Origin: Sarcomyxa edulis
Lineage: Eukaryota; Basidiomycota; Agaricomycetes; Agaricales; Mycenaceae
Length of the DNA: 64,000 bases
Reading direction: 5' to 3'
Assembly: GCA_009761415.1 (NCBI GenBank)
Contig: QUOL01000011.1
Span: forward strand, 62,001 to 126,000
Part shown: piece after piece, positions 8,451-17,399 of the stretch
How the letters are laid out: the number at the start of each line of letters is the position of its first letter
How positions within the stretch are numbered: the first letter of the stretch is position 1
The notes under the pieces: generated by a model
The model's database searches: none
What the model saw: the letters and a program-made list of their open reading frames with translations, nothing else
Told to the model about the DNA's origin: nothing
Position numbers and translations under genes: made by a program

Positions 8451-11400
8451 CTACGTCCTCTTTTGTCCCGTTTCTGGCGTTAACGTTGTCCCTTCGTGTT
8501 CCGGTTTCCTGGGGAACTGCCAAAGTCTCGTCCTGTATGTTCCTGGTAGCGAGTCGTCCCCTGGCTCCACCAAGCTGTATTCGTCTGGTGTATCGTCGTC
8601 CGCCATCTCGTTCAGCTGTTTCGTAGTTTTACCTACTAAAGTTGTGACTTGGATAGTGATTTCGTTCCTCCTGAAGTAGGGTACCAGTCGGTGCGCCGCA
8701 AATCGATGTTCTGCGATCGCACCATTGACTTCGGAGAGTATATAACTTCCCGATTTCGTTTGCCGGACAACAACCATCGGACCTATATATCGGGGCTTCA
8801 TCTTGTTATTCAGTTCCTTCTCAATCCTTGTGTTTCTGATGAGTACGAGCCTCCCCGGGGCGAACTTGAAATCGTAAATCTGCCCTTCATACTTCTTCAG
8901 GAACTGCTCCGCCGACTCGAGCCTGGCCTTGTACTTGTCTCTCTGTATTTTCGATAGCTCCCTTTCCCGTCTTTGAAGCTTCATCGCTCTTCGCGTTATG
9001 AGTTCTCCGAAGTCCATTTCTTCGTCGATAAACGGGTGCATGTATGTTGACTGTTCCAAATCAAACGGATGTATCGCCTGGACACCGTGCGCTATGTAAT
9101 ATGGCGAATACCCCGTGGATTTCTGAATTGTAATCCGCTCGGCCCAAAATATAGCGTGCGCTGCTTTCGGCCAAATCGACTGGTTCCCATCGCACGACTT
9201 AATGAGCGATTCTCGGACATCGTAATGCTTTCGCTCGATGACCCCTTGCGCTTGTGAATTATAACCCGAAATTCGTATATGATTGATTCCGTACTGCTTT
9301 TTGAGGTGATCGACCGCTTTGACCCAAGGTTTCCCATTGTCCGTGACGATCTCCATTATACTTCCCCATCTGCATAGGACATCTTCGAAGATGAAGCTGG
9401 CCAGATTAATAGCACTCTCATTTTTCAGCATTCTCCACTCCGGATATGAGCTGAGCGAGCATCGTCCATGAGCAATCACATGAAAGCCATCAACTGTAGG
9501 AAGGTGCATTGTGTCCATATAGATTTTCCCGAATAGCGGAAACGGAACCGCCACGGTCGGAGGAATGTGGATCTTCGAACTGTTTCGGAGTTGGCATTGG
9601 TGACATGTCCTGACGAACCAGGACACATCTCTGCTCATACTTGGCCACCAAAACCTATCCATCAGCCTGACCTTCGTTGTCCACGTTGCTTTATGCCCGA
9701 ATTTATCATGAAGTTCGGACATTATTTGAATCCTCTTTTCCGGTGGGAGTACGATTTTGTGTTTCAACTGCCTGTCCTTTCTCCATAATTGCCCATTTAG
9801 GACAAAGAAGTGAGCTGCTTTCTTCATAAACGCTTTGAATTGTTTATCGGACAATCCTTCGGGCCTGTTCGCTGTTTCAAGGTACTCAGTTATTCGTACG
9901 AGTTCTTCGTCTTGTTTGATGGCGAGAGTCGACTGGGGAATAACCACGTTCGGGACAACTTCGCCAATAAGGACTGCCGATACTTCTCTTCTTCGGCCAG
10001 GTAGCGAGGCGAAATATGCCTTTGCTATGGCTTCGGGGAAATCGCGGTCATTTATCATTAATCGATGAGGCGGCACCGTATCCAATATTGACCGAGCCCT
10101 GTTTTCGTTCCAGTTTAGCATTTCGACCGAAAATCCGCATGCCCTATCGATCCATTCTTCGACGTCGTCTTCCTCTTCCGAGTCTTCCGGGGCCTTTCGT
10201 CGTCTAGATAGACCGTCCGCCGGCCCCATCGCCGTTCCTGGAATGTGCTCCAGTTTGAACGTGAACAGCTGGATAGCTGCTATCCATCTATTGATAGCCG
10301 CATTAGGTTGTATATCCGGATTATTTAGCATTCCTTTGATATATTTTGCATCTGTTCGGACCGTCAGGTTTTTAACCCCGACTATGTATAACCTATAAGC
10401 CCTGAGGGCTCTGAATAAGCCATAGAGTTCGATTTTTGCCTGGGAGTATCCTTGCTCGCGTTCATTCCATGTAATAGAGCCAAATCTAGATGGATATTCG
10501 ATCCCGTCTTGTCCGAGTTGCAGCAGGACACAGCCCATCGCCCTCCAAGACGAGTCGACAACTAGATAGACCATCCTTTCCGAGTGGTAGTCTATTGCTC
10601 GGAGTGCCGGAGAGGTTATTAAGAGATGTTTGAGCGTTTCCATGGCTTTTATCTGTGGCAATCCGAAGACGAAATCGACATCCTTTCGTGTAAGCATGAC
10701 CAGCGGCCGCGCATGTAGCGAAAAGTTCTTTATGAAGATTCTCATTAGTCCGAGCGTTCCTAGGAAGGCTTGGACATCTGTTAAATCTTCACAGGGTGGC
10801 CAATCTTTGATTTTCTGGACCTTTGTTTCATCCGGGACCCTGCCATGCACGTTACAGCGGTGGCCAACAATGACGACCGATGGTACTGCCAGAAATGATT
10901 TCTTGGCATTGAACGTTCCTTCTGCATGCCTTATTCGGTGAACAATTCGATTGACATTCACCAGGTGTTCCCACACGAATCTCCTTATCCCTGGGTTGTC
11001 CGGTATTGTTTCGTATTCCCCAGTTTCCGATTGGTAGTACGTTGCTGGTCCCTTCACCGGACAATCGTCCACGAACGGTTGTGTGATGCTCGGAATCTCG
11101 TCTTGCAGAATGAACGAAACATCTCCCTGTTGTATCTGGACCGAATTAGTGTATCCTTGTGGAAGCCTTGTTAACCTGAAAGTGCCCATCGGCGTTTGGA
11201 ACGTCGTAAGATCCCTTGAGGGTATAGCGAGGATTCTGTGGTCGAATCCCACAAACAGATCGAACATTCCATATATCGTGGCCCCACCGAAGGACTCCGC
11301 ATAGACTTCGACGATCGGCGGGCAGCCCGCGTCCTTTATCGTTACAGCATTAAGAGGCTGTAAGTCATGCACAATCCTTAACGATACCCCATCCTTCTTT

Positions 11401-12122
11401 GGCACGCAGAACCACCTCGACCTGTACGATGAATTCGATGGTTCATATACACCTGCCGCTATCTTGTCTTTGACTGCCTGTACCACTTTATCTCGTATCC
11501 CCGGTGGTATCGGAATGTTTTTATAGCTCCAAGGGGTGTGTTCGAGAACTGGGAGCTTAATCGGTTCGAAGTAGTCCGATCTGAAGTGGCCCTTTTCCAT
11601 CTCGTTCCAGGCGAACGCCATTTCGTGCGTTTTGATTATATGATGGACTAGTTTTTCTTCCTCAGGCCATAAAAAGCCGTCCGGGTTGATATTCTGTTCC
11701 ATCATCCTTTCCATCGTATATCTCGTGCCTGGTTCGAATCGCGGTGGATGTGTTGGTAGCTCAGGCAGCGTTTCCAGCGGGTCCGACGGGAACTTTCGTA
11801 CTATCCTGTATTCCTCTGGTAGCGTAGCAGCGACCGGTTGGGTCCTTTTATCTACCGGTTTGTACTTCTTCCCCTTCTTTCTCTTCTGCGGTATTTTGTT
11901 GTCCGAAAGCGTCAGGCATTGCGTATTTTCATTTAGTATACAATTTTCACATGAGGGCTGGTTGAGGGTTTGCTCCGCTCCCTCCGTTTCCGTGTTTTCG
12001 TAGCGCGTTCCGGTAAATATGTTACTTGCTGGGTGGCCCAGTCTGGAAGGGGAAAATCGTGTCGTCAAGTTTGTCGTTACATTATGATCGTTAATTTCAG
12101 CAGTCTGGGTATCGTCGGTCAC
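8451..12122 (-). CDS. pol: Ty3/gypsy Pol: reverse transcriptase, RNase H, integrase
   Basis: Residues counted from the first start-like codon at 12,122. RT spans roughly 210-400, with LRIVHDLQPLN, the first catalytic Asp in MFDLF (~288) and FVDD (350-353) in place of the usual YVDD/YIDD. RNase H begins near 525 (VVDSSW). Integrase has a His-His-Cys-Cys zinc motif (HDKFGHKATW...CHQC), then D (MDTMHL), D (VTDNGK) and E (GVIERK) of the DDE core. No chromodomain is seen at the C terminus. The frame is open upstream of 12,122 into the end of gag and is -1 relative to it, so Pol is probably made as a Gag-Pol fusion by frameshifting rather than from its own start. No internal stop: the element looks coding-competent. 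Confidence 0.9.
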   Translation of the reverse strand: MTDDTQTAEINDHNVTTNLTTRFSPSRLGHPASNIFTGTRYENTETEGAEQTLNQPSCENCILNENTQCLTLSDNKIPQKRKKGKKYKPVDKRTQPVAATLPEEYRIVRKFPSDPLETLPELPTHPPRFEPGTRYTMERMMEQNINPDGFLWPEEEKLVHHIIKTHEMAFAWNEMEKGHFRSDYFEPIKLPVLEHTPWSYKNIPIPPGIRDKVVQAVKDKIAAGVYEPSNSSYRSRWFCVPKKDGVSLRIVHDLQPLNAVTIKDAGCPPIVEVYAESFGGATIYGMFDLFVGFDHRILAIPSRDLTTFQTPMGTFRLTRLPQGYTNSVQIQQGDVSFILQDEIPSITQPFVDDCPVKGPATYYQSETGEYETIPDNPGIRRFVWEHLVNVNRIVHRIRHAEGTFNAKKSFLAVPSVVIVGHRCNVHGRVPDETKVQKIKDWPPCEDLTDVQAFLGTLGLMRIFIKNFSLHARPLVMLTRKDVDFVFGLPQIKAMETLKHLLITSPALRAIDYHSERMVYLVVDSSWRAMGCVLLQLGQDGIEYPSRFGSITWNEREQGYSQAKIELYGLFRALRAYRLYIVGVKNLTVRTDAKYIKGMLNNPDIQPNAAINRWIAAIQLFTFKLEHIPGTAMGPADGLSRRRKAPEDSEEEDDVEEWIDRACGFSVEMLNWNENRARSILDTVPPHRLMINDRDFPEAIAKAYFASLPGRRREVSAVLIGEVVPNVVIPQSTLAIKQDEELVRITEYLETANRPEGLSDKQFKAFMKKAAHFFVLNGQLWRKDRQLKHKIVLPPEKRIQIMSELHDKFGHKATWTTKVRLMDRFWWPSMSRDVSWFVRTCHQCQLRNSSKIHIPPTVAVPFPLFGKIYMDTMHLPTVDGFHVIAHGRCSLSSYPEWRMLKNESAINLASFIFEDVLCRWGSIMEIVTDNGKPWVKAVDHLKKQYGINHIRISGYNSQAQGVIERKHYDVRESLIKSCDGNQSIWPKAAHAIFWAERITIQKSTGYSPYYIAHGVQAIHPFDLEQSTYMHPFIDEEMDFGELITRRAMKLQRRERELSKIQRDKYKARLESAEQFLKKYEGQIYDFKFAPGRLVLIRNTRIEKELNNKMKPRYIGPMVVVRQTKSGSYILSEVNGAIAEHRFAAHRLVPYFRRNEITIQVTTLVGKTTKQLNEMADDDTPDEYSLVEPGDDSLPGTYRTRLWQFPRKPEHEGTTLTPETGQKRT

Positions 12123-12166
12123 CGTAAAATACTTGACCGATATGCTTTTTCGAAGGTTCGTCTCGA

Positions 12167-14800
12167 CTACTGACGGCCTCCGACCGGGCGAAAACCCACC
12201 GATGTCGGTGAAGATCGTTTTGGTTTGACGAATGTTGGAACTGTGACAACCTTCCCTGTATTAGGGCAGGTCAAGGTCAGGTCCTGGTTTCCGGTCGTGT
12301 AGTCCTTGGTAACGCATCCCGTTAGTTTAAAGAATGGTCGTCCCATTAGTATTTCGAACGGAGCGTTTTCCACCACATGGACCTTCAGATAGATTTCGAG
12401 TCCTCCGATATTAAATTTAAGGTCCTCGATAAGCCCCGTAGTCGTGTCATGCTGGCTATTGGCCGATTCCATAGTGATTTTATGGTCCGGTCTCAAGTGT
12501 ATTCCGAGTTTCTGCCAAAGTCCCTTGTTCATGGCAATTATTTCCGACCCTCCGTCCAACACACATTCGACCTTTTCATCCTCGATAGTCGGGTAGATTA
12601 CTCTGAGTTTTTCAATGGATGAGCCTGTGAGGAGAATTTCTTCATCCGGTCCGTTCGGATTTTCGTACCGAAGGATATAACTGGAGTCCGGTTCGTCGAT
12701 GTTGTCCGGATTAATCGACTCGAGTCGTCCAACCGTCGGAATCCTTTTAGTAGACACCAGTTCCTTGTACTGTTTTCTGACATCTAGGCTAAGCGAAAGT
12801 AATTCTCTTTGTGAGATGGATATCTGAGTATCAAGTGATCGGTTCAAGACCCTTTTTGCCAACTCCGGATCTTCTATCGGCGTTGAGAATTTATACTGCG
12901 GACCAGTTTGTACCTGCTTCCTTCCTTCGGTCGCATCCTTTTCGAATTCTACCGTTTTCCTTTTGGGAGGAACTTGGCTGACCGGATCGTCAGGGAGCGG
13001 CTGAGGTCGTCCGGGGGGTCCTTTCCTTCGCATAGCAGGTACAGGTTTCTCCGTAGGTTCCAGCGGTTTGCCATTACGGGTTTTTCTTGCTTGTTCGTTT
13101 GCTAGGACTTCTCCGATGTCTTCTTCTTCTTCCTCGATCTCCTCGATCCTTGATTCTTTGTAGTACGAACTAGAAGTTTCTCCGGACGATGCGAACCACA
13201 TGGTAGAGGCATGGGGAGGTGCATCGCGTACAAAGTTGACGCCATTTATAATCGACCCCGGATACATTTCATGGTACCTGTTGATTCTGGCAGCCAAGTT
13301 GATTCCTTCTATATTTGAAGGAACCCATGCTCCATTCGGAAGTACGACTTTTCCGTTCATGTTTCGCATGCATTTCCCATCTCTGATAAATTCGGCGACC
13401 TTCGGACAATCTCGAATGAAGTGAGACGTGTCCGAACAGAACGCACAAACCGAGCCGTTTCCTGGACCGTTTTGAGTTCTTCGGACAGGGGATCGATCGA
13501 GGAATGGGTTAGGTGCCCTTCCCTGCGCCGGGACATAGCCTTGGTAACGGTTATTGTACGACATGGCCTGGTTTGCCCCCATGTTTGATAACGTGGCTGC
13601 CAACGTACTCATGCTTGCTGCCAACTCTCTATTAAGCGCCTTTATTTCCCTCGACATTTCGTCTATTTCTTGTTTAACTACCGGATCCATTCCAGTCGTC
13701 TGTGTTCCGCTGTAAAGAACCTGTCCTCCTAGGATATGTTGGCCTTCCTTGTAGAGGTCATCGATCATATATGGTTCGTCGAGTTCCTGGTCGGGCTTCT
13801 TGATTTTTAGTCGGGCCATTAGCTGGACCAGGAACTGCGGGTGGAGTCCTTTTACGTAGAGGCGATTCTCTTCTTTCGCAGAGATCTTGTTTTGGTCTTT
13901 GAGATGATGCGATATCCTGGTGAAAGAACGATGGTATTTTCCAAAGTCCGATTTGGTGTTAATCGGTATTGCTGCTTCTTTTGCAAGCAAGACCTCTAGA
14001 TCATTGAGCGTATATTTCTTTTTCTCGTCTGATCCGGGATAAAGCTTCCGGACTTCGGATTTGAAGGCGTCCCAGTCTTTTGCGGTAACCACCTTCCAAA
14101 GCGATTCGTCTTCCGCCCCAAGGTAGTACCTAGCCATGTCGATTTTCTCTTTATCCGACGCTTTCCCAGCCGCCGTGCATACTTGGTCTATGTCTTCGAA
14201 ATACCTTGTAACAGATTCGTCGAGACCATCAAATTTTGGAGCATCCCTGCTGGTCCGGGTGGGCGGCGGTCTTAATGTCATTGTCGGAAGGTTTTTCTGT
14301 ATTCGGGGTTGGGATATTCGAGGGGTTATGCGATTCGATGGTAACGGTATCTGAGACGGAGGAGGCGGCTGAGTCTGCGTTTGGTCTTGTGTTGAAGTTT
14401 GGCGGGAAGGGATGGATAGGATTCGAGATTCCAATTGGAGGTGAGATAAGGGTTCAGCTGGTAAACTGTTCGACGGTTCGTTTCCCTGGGCTAGGCTAAC
14501 CGAGTCTTCCGAGGGCGTAAGGGAGGCCTCTGTTGAAATAGTGTCCGATTCAACGGAACGTGGGAGCAATTCTTCGTCTGAGGTATCTATGTTGGAAGGA
14601 GGTGTTTGGGATGGCAACCAATCAAGATTTATTGACGGTACGTCCGATAGCGGTGATGATTCGGGCGGAGTCGTTTCTTCGGAAAGGTCGCTTTGTGGAT
14701 ATTCGACGGATAAATGTGGTATACGGGAAGTTTGAGAGAAGGCTTGAAGCTCTGCTTCAGCTAAACGAGTTTGGGCTCGGGTAACTCGTCTAGTAGACAC
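12167..14800 (-). CDS. gag: Gag polyprotein with zinc knuckle and C-terminal aspartic protease
   Basis: 877 aa from an ATG ten bases after the PBS. Residues 1-180 are Ser/Thr/Pro-rich and disordered. A capsid-like helical region follows (KFDGLDESVTRYFEDI onward, ~190-360). A CCHC zinc knuckle CAFCSDTSHFIRDC lies mid-protein. Near the C terminus is the protease: active site LDGGS (Asp ~749) and later ILMGRPFF. DGGS departs from the usual D(S/T)G. The protease sits in the gag frame, so it is made in equimolar amount with Gag unless regulated otherwise. The ORF ends in TAG at 12,167; in-frame readthrough would soon hit TGA, whereas -1 slippage at 12,191-12,197 enters pol. Confidence 0.88.
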   Translation of the reverse strand: MSTRRVTRAQTRLAEAELQAFSQTSRIPHLSVEYPQSDLSEETTPPESSPLSDVPSINLDWLPSQTPPSNIDTSDEELLPRSVESDTISTEASLTPSEDSVSLAQGNEPSNSLPAEPLSHLQLESRILSIPSRQTSTQDQTQTQPPPPSQIPLPSNRITPRISQPRIQKNLPTMTLRPPPTRTSRDAPKFDGLDESVTRYFEDIDQVCTAAGKASDKEKIDMARYYLGAEDESLWKVVTAKDWDAFKSEVRKLYPGSDEKKKYTLNDLEVLLAKEAAIPINTKSDFGKYHRSFTRISHHLKDQNKISAKEENRLYVKGLHPQFLVQLMARLKIKKPDQELDEPYMIDDLYKEGQHILGGQVLYSGTQTTGMDPVVKQEIDEMSREIKALNRELAASMSTLAATLSNMGANQAMSYNNRYQGYVPAQGRAPNPFLDRSPVRRTQNGPGNGSVCAFCSDTSHFIRDCPKVAEFIRDGKCMRNMNGKVVLPNGAWVPSNIEGINLAARINRYHEMYPGSIINGVNFVRDAPPHASTMWFASSGETSSSYYKESRIEEIEEEEEDIGEVLANEQARKTRNGKPLEPTEKPVPAMRRKGPPGRPQPLPDDPVSQVPPKRKTVEFEKDATEGRKQVQTGPQYKFSTPIEDPELAKRVLNRSLDTQISISQRELLSLSLDVRKQYKELVSTKRIPTVGRLESINPDNIDEPDSSYILRYENPNGPDEEILLTGSSIEKLRVIYPTIEDEKVECVLDGGSEIIAMNKGLWQKLGIHLRPDHKITMESANSQHDTTTGLIEDLKFNIGGLEIYLKVHVVENAPFEILMGRPFFKLTGCVTKDYTTGNQDLTLTCPNTGKVVTVPTFVKPKRSSPTSVGFRPVGGRQ
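12191..12197 (-). promoter_or_regulatory. Putative -1 ribosomal frameshift heptamer between gag and pol
   Basis: The minus strand reads G GGT TTT in the gag frame, a fit to the X XXY YYZ slippery heptamer. It lies eight codons before the gag stop. Pol is in the -1 frame and stays open from here through 12,122. I did not establish a downstream pseudoknot. Confidence 0.6.
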
Positions 14801-14810
14801 CTTTTAAATC

Positions 14811-14828
14811 CCCTCGCGGTGGGCTCCA
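14811..14828 (-). other. Primer binding site (PBS)
   Basis: The minus strand reads TGGAGCCCACCGCGAGGG two bases inside the 5' LTR. The leading TGG complements the CCA end of a tRNA. I could not name the tRNA from sequence alone. Confidence 0.75.
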
Positions 14829-14830
14829 GT

Positions 14831-16534
14831 TGTGATGAGGACTGCGGTGCTAGGGGTAGATGGGCTAGACTCCTAACTGTAGTTCGCCTCTAGGGGGTAA
14901 GGTGACGTTTTCTCGGAGGGGATTTTACGTAGCGAGAAATCCTAATGCCCAGTGACTTGTATTTGGATAATGTGTTCGTAAAACGGTGGCGAGGTGGGTA
15001 TGAGATGATGGGGTGTAAGGAATGCTTCGGACTTGTAGGTTCGTTCTTGGTAGGCCGTTAGAGGCTTCGGACAGCTATAAGTTCGTTCTTGGAAAACCTA
15101 CGAAGGCTTCGGACAGCTTTCGAAGAGCTGACCGATGCCTTGGACGGCTTATAAGATGTCTTCGGAGAGCTATCGAGGACTTCGGACAGCTATAAGTTCG
15201 TTCTTGGAGAACCTATGAAGGCCTCGGACAGCTTTCGGAGAGCTGACCGATGCTTTGTATGGCTATAAAACGTCTTCGGAGAGTTATCGAGGGTTTCGGA
15301 TAGCTCTGAACTGATTTCGGAGAGCTTCCTTTGTCCGAGAGTGGTACTGCCGACTGAATCAAGTCCTTTTCTCTTGTTTGACCGACTCCTGTAATCGTTC
15401 CTTGTCTCGGTTTCAGAAGTATGAGAAAGAGATAGAATTCCTATAGAGAGTGACTGGGTAGTTGGTCGATTCGGGTATTTTCTTCTGGTTCTCGTCCACA
15501 CTGGTTCTATCTACCGTTCTCCATGTCCTATCCTACTTTATATATGAATTCCTTCCCTGTCCTTGCCTAATTCTTCACCCCGAGTGCCGTCCCAAGGTCC
15601 CCGAGATCTCTAATGATGAAACAGATCCGGTATTGATTTTGATGTGTCCGAACCTCGCTCAGTGTGAAAGGTTAGGGCCTGAGGTGTTTTCTGAAAGTAT
15701 TGCAAGGTGAATTTGTGAAGGGATGAAACATGTCCGAGTGAGCAGGATGATAGGGAGCTTCCGATAGATTTTTCCAAGATGCGACGGCCAAAGTTGTCCG
15801 AGAGGAGTGAATTTGATGTGGGTTGCTAGGCGGAGACCTGTAGTGTCTTTGTTAGCGGGCGATACCTCGCTTACAAGTGCTGTGTCATGTGATAAACACA
15901 GAGGGAAGAATATTCCGTAGCACCACTTGGTCAGGGTGGACGGAGGTCTTAACGAGGCGTCCAGATGCATGGAAAGGTGTGAATTGAGATTGCAATGTAA
16001 AGGGAATATGTCCGATTTGATAGGAAGAACAGCTCAGGGCAGCAAGCATCACGTTGGCGGTATGTCGACTGGTGGCGATGTTTTGTCGGTGAAGTATCTC
16101 TCGATGAGGTCTTCTAGAGGTGAAAGGGAGCCTGCTGAAACGATTTGGGATCTGTCCGAAGGATCTAGGGGGCCGCGGAGAGGTGATCGAGTATATTGGA
16201 CTTTCGGTCAGGTGAAACGACGATAGGGAATTGGGTTCTGGCGGTAGATTTCCCTCGGAGAAGTTGTTCGTGTGTGATTTCAAGTATTCCGAAACGTTCT
16301 GAGACGTGACCGAAGGCGGGTTAGCGTTTCGTGAGTGGATGAAGAGGCCGCTTTCGGGGAGAAACCGTCAAGTAGCGGGTACTTGGTGTCTTTCAGTGTC
16401 CGGTCATTCGAAAAGTAAGTCGTTTGTGGTGATGCCGCCAGTATCTCTGTAGTTAGCTATGTCTGGGGAGTCGCATAAGAGTAGGTTGTTGTATAGTTGT
16501 CGATTCCTTGGCTGGGGATGCTGGCATCCTCACA
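14831..16534 (-). repeat. 5' LTR of the giant element, complete (1,704 bp)
   Basis: The boundaries are TGTGATGAGG on the left and CATCCTCACA on the right in plus-strand reading, giving short TGTGA/TCACA terminal inverted repeats. It is flanked by the PBS on the inside. Bases 15,721-16,534 are repeated at 1-814. The LTR contains a 115-bp tandem repeat and an unusual density of the word TCGGA/TCCGA. No coding capacity is supported. Confidence 0.92.
15066..15300. repeat. 115-bp tandem repeat inside the LTR
   Basis: Two units start at 15,066 and 15,181 with TTCGGACAGCTATAAGTTCG, and a partial, diverged unit precedes them near 15,026. Each unit contains several TCGGA(C/G)AG words and TATAA-like motifs (CTATAAG, TTATAAG, CTATAAAA). 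Such arrays in an LTR often mark the promoter/enhancer region; that role is inference. Confidence 0.75.
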
Positions 16535-17399
16535 GCGTGTCATCTGCACGGATAAGATCCGTAACTTGAAATCGCTGGATGACTAGGTCGGCCGATCGGT
16601 CAGTGCATAGGATCGGTCAGTCGCACGTTCGAGTCCTTATACCAAGATAAGTGTCGGCCGATCGGTTGGTGCATATTATCGGTCGGTTGCGCGTTCGAAT
16701 CCTTAGACCAAGATAAGTGTCGGCCGATCGGTTGGTGCATATTATCGGTCGGTTGCGCGTTCGAATCCTTAGACCCAGATAAGTGTCGGCCGACTTTGTA
16801 ACCGAACCTTCTACAGAAAGCGATCGCGTTTGGCCTCCTACTAAGTCGATCGGCAACGTTCCAATTTGAATTCGTAGGATAGGCCTTGGTCTTACATTGT
16901 CGGCAGCGATAGCCAGGTCTCGGATCCTTTCGGCGACCGATCGGCTGATAGATAGGGAAGTTCGTGAATTGTGTATCAGGAGTGATAGGCTAGGCCACCA
17001 GGTACGTGTGGGCGCAAGGTACAAGGAGTGATAGGAGCGTGTGTGTGGATTGGGCAATCGGTATTTCCAGAGGAAAATGCGTTTTGGCAGGGAGTTCATG
17101 GGTAACTGTATGACGGACGGGATCTTTTTAGGAGTCGTGGAGTCGTCTATTGGAAACTTCAGTCGTGATTTCTTCTAGACTGTCGTTAATTTTTCTGGTG
17201 ACTGGTTGAACTCTTCATCTGTGGGAATACAGGGGTAATGGCTGAGGAAAGTCGTCAAAGCGTGAACGCAGTACTGAGCGGGTAGGTGAGGGATGGTCTT
17301 TCGGGGAGAAACCTAGATCGGCATGGGGTTAATGTCTTCGTACTCATGAAATGGATAGGAACTAGGATGTCGCAGGCTAGGGATGTTCACATCCTCACA
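16535..17399. repeat. Diverged LTR-like segment related to the giant element
   Basis: The end at 17,376-17,399 (GCTAGGGATG...CATCCTCACA) resembles the LTR end at 16,511-16,534 (GCTGGGGATG...CATCCTCACA). An internal 16-bp match, CTTTCGGGGAGAAACC, lies at a similar distance from the end in both. The left end is not clear; the giant element's LTR directly abuts it. It is most likely an older solo or truncated LTR of a related family in the same orientation. Confidence 0.55.
16587..16795. repeat. 66-bp tandem repeat, three units plus a partial fourth
   Basis: Units start with GTCGGCCGATCGG at 16,587, 16,653 and 16,719, and a fourth begins at 16,785 but breaks off after about 10 bases. Units 2 and 3 are nearly identical; unit 1 has about ten differences. 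Each unit contains GTTCGA(A/G)TCC, the core of a tRNA B box, but no accompanying tRNA structure. Confidence 0.85.

Larger units (their letters stand above)
1..16534 (-). mobile_element. Giant Ty3/gypsy LTR retrotransposon with an antisense gene island (left end outside window)
   Basis: On the minus strand the order is 5' LTR (14,831-16,534), PBS (14,811-14,828), Gag-protease ORF (14,800-12,167), Pol ORF (12,122-8,451), a 7.6-kb region, PPT (815-823) and 3' LTR (814 to beyond base 1). The 814 visible bases of the left LTR repeat 15,721-16,534 with no difference that I could find, so insertion should be recent. If both LTRs have the same length, the element is about 17.4 kb, two to three times the usual gypsy size. 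The excess is the region between pol and the 3' LTR, which holds at least six genes on the opposite strand. RT before integrase in Pol places it in Ty3/gypsy. The target-site duplication cannot be tested because the left boundary is missing; the right flank starts GCGTG. Confidence 0.92.

Noticed and set aside
12122..12167. Separate pol start codon at 12,122
   Set aside because: The codon is GTG and the frame is open upstream to the slippery heptamer, so frameshift fusion is more likely.
1..16534. The 814-bp identity as an assembly duplication
   Set aside because: LTR ends, PBS and PPT sit exactly where a retrotransposon needs them, so a real LTR pair is the better explanation.
16587..16795. 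Regular repeats resembling a CRISPR array
   Set aside because: The 66-bp units are contiguous with no unique spacers, and the genome is eukaryotic.
17286..17399. Extension of the integrase ORF to the left
   Set aside because: These codons lie in LTR-like sequence; integrase similarity begins only at PDGRLDS.
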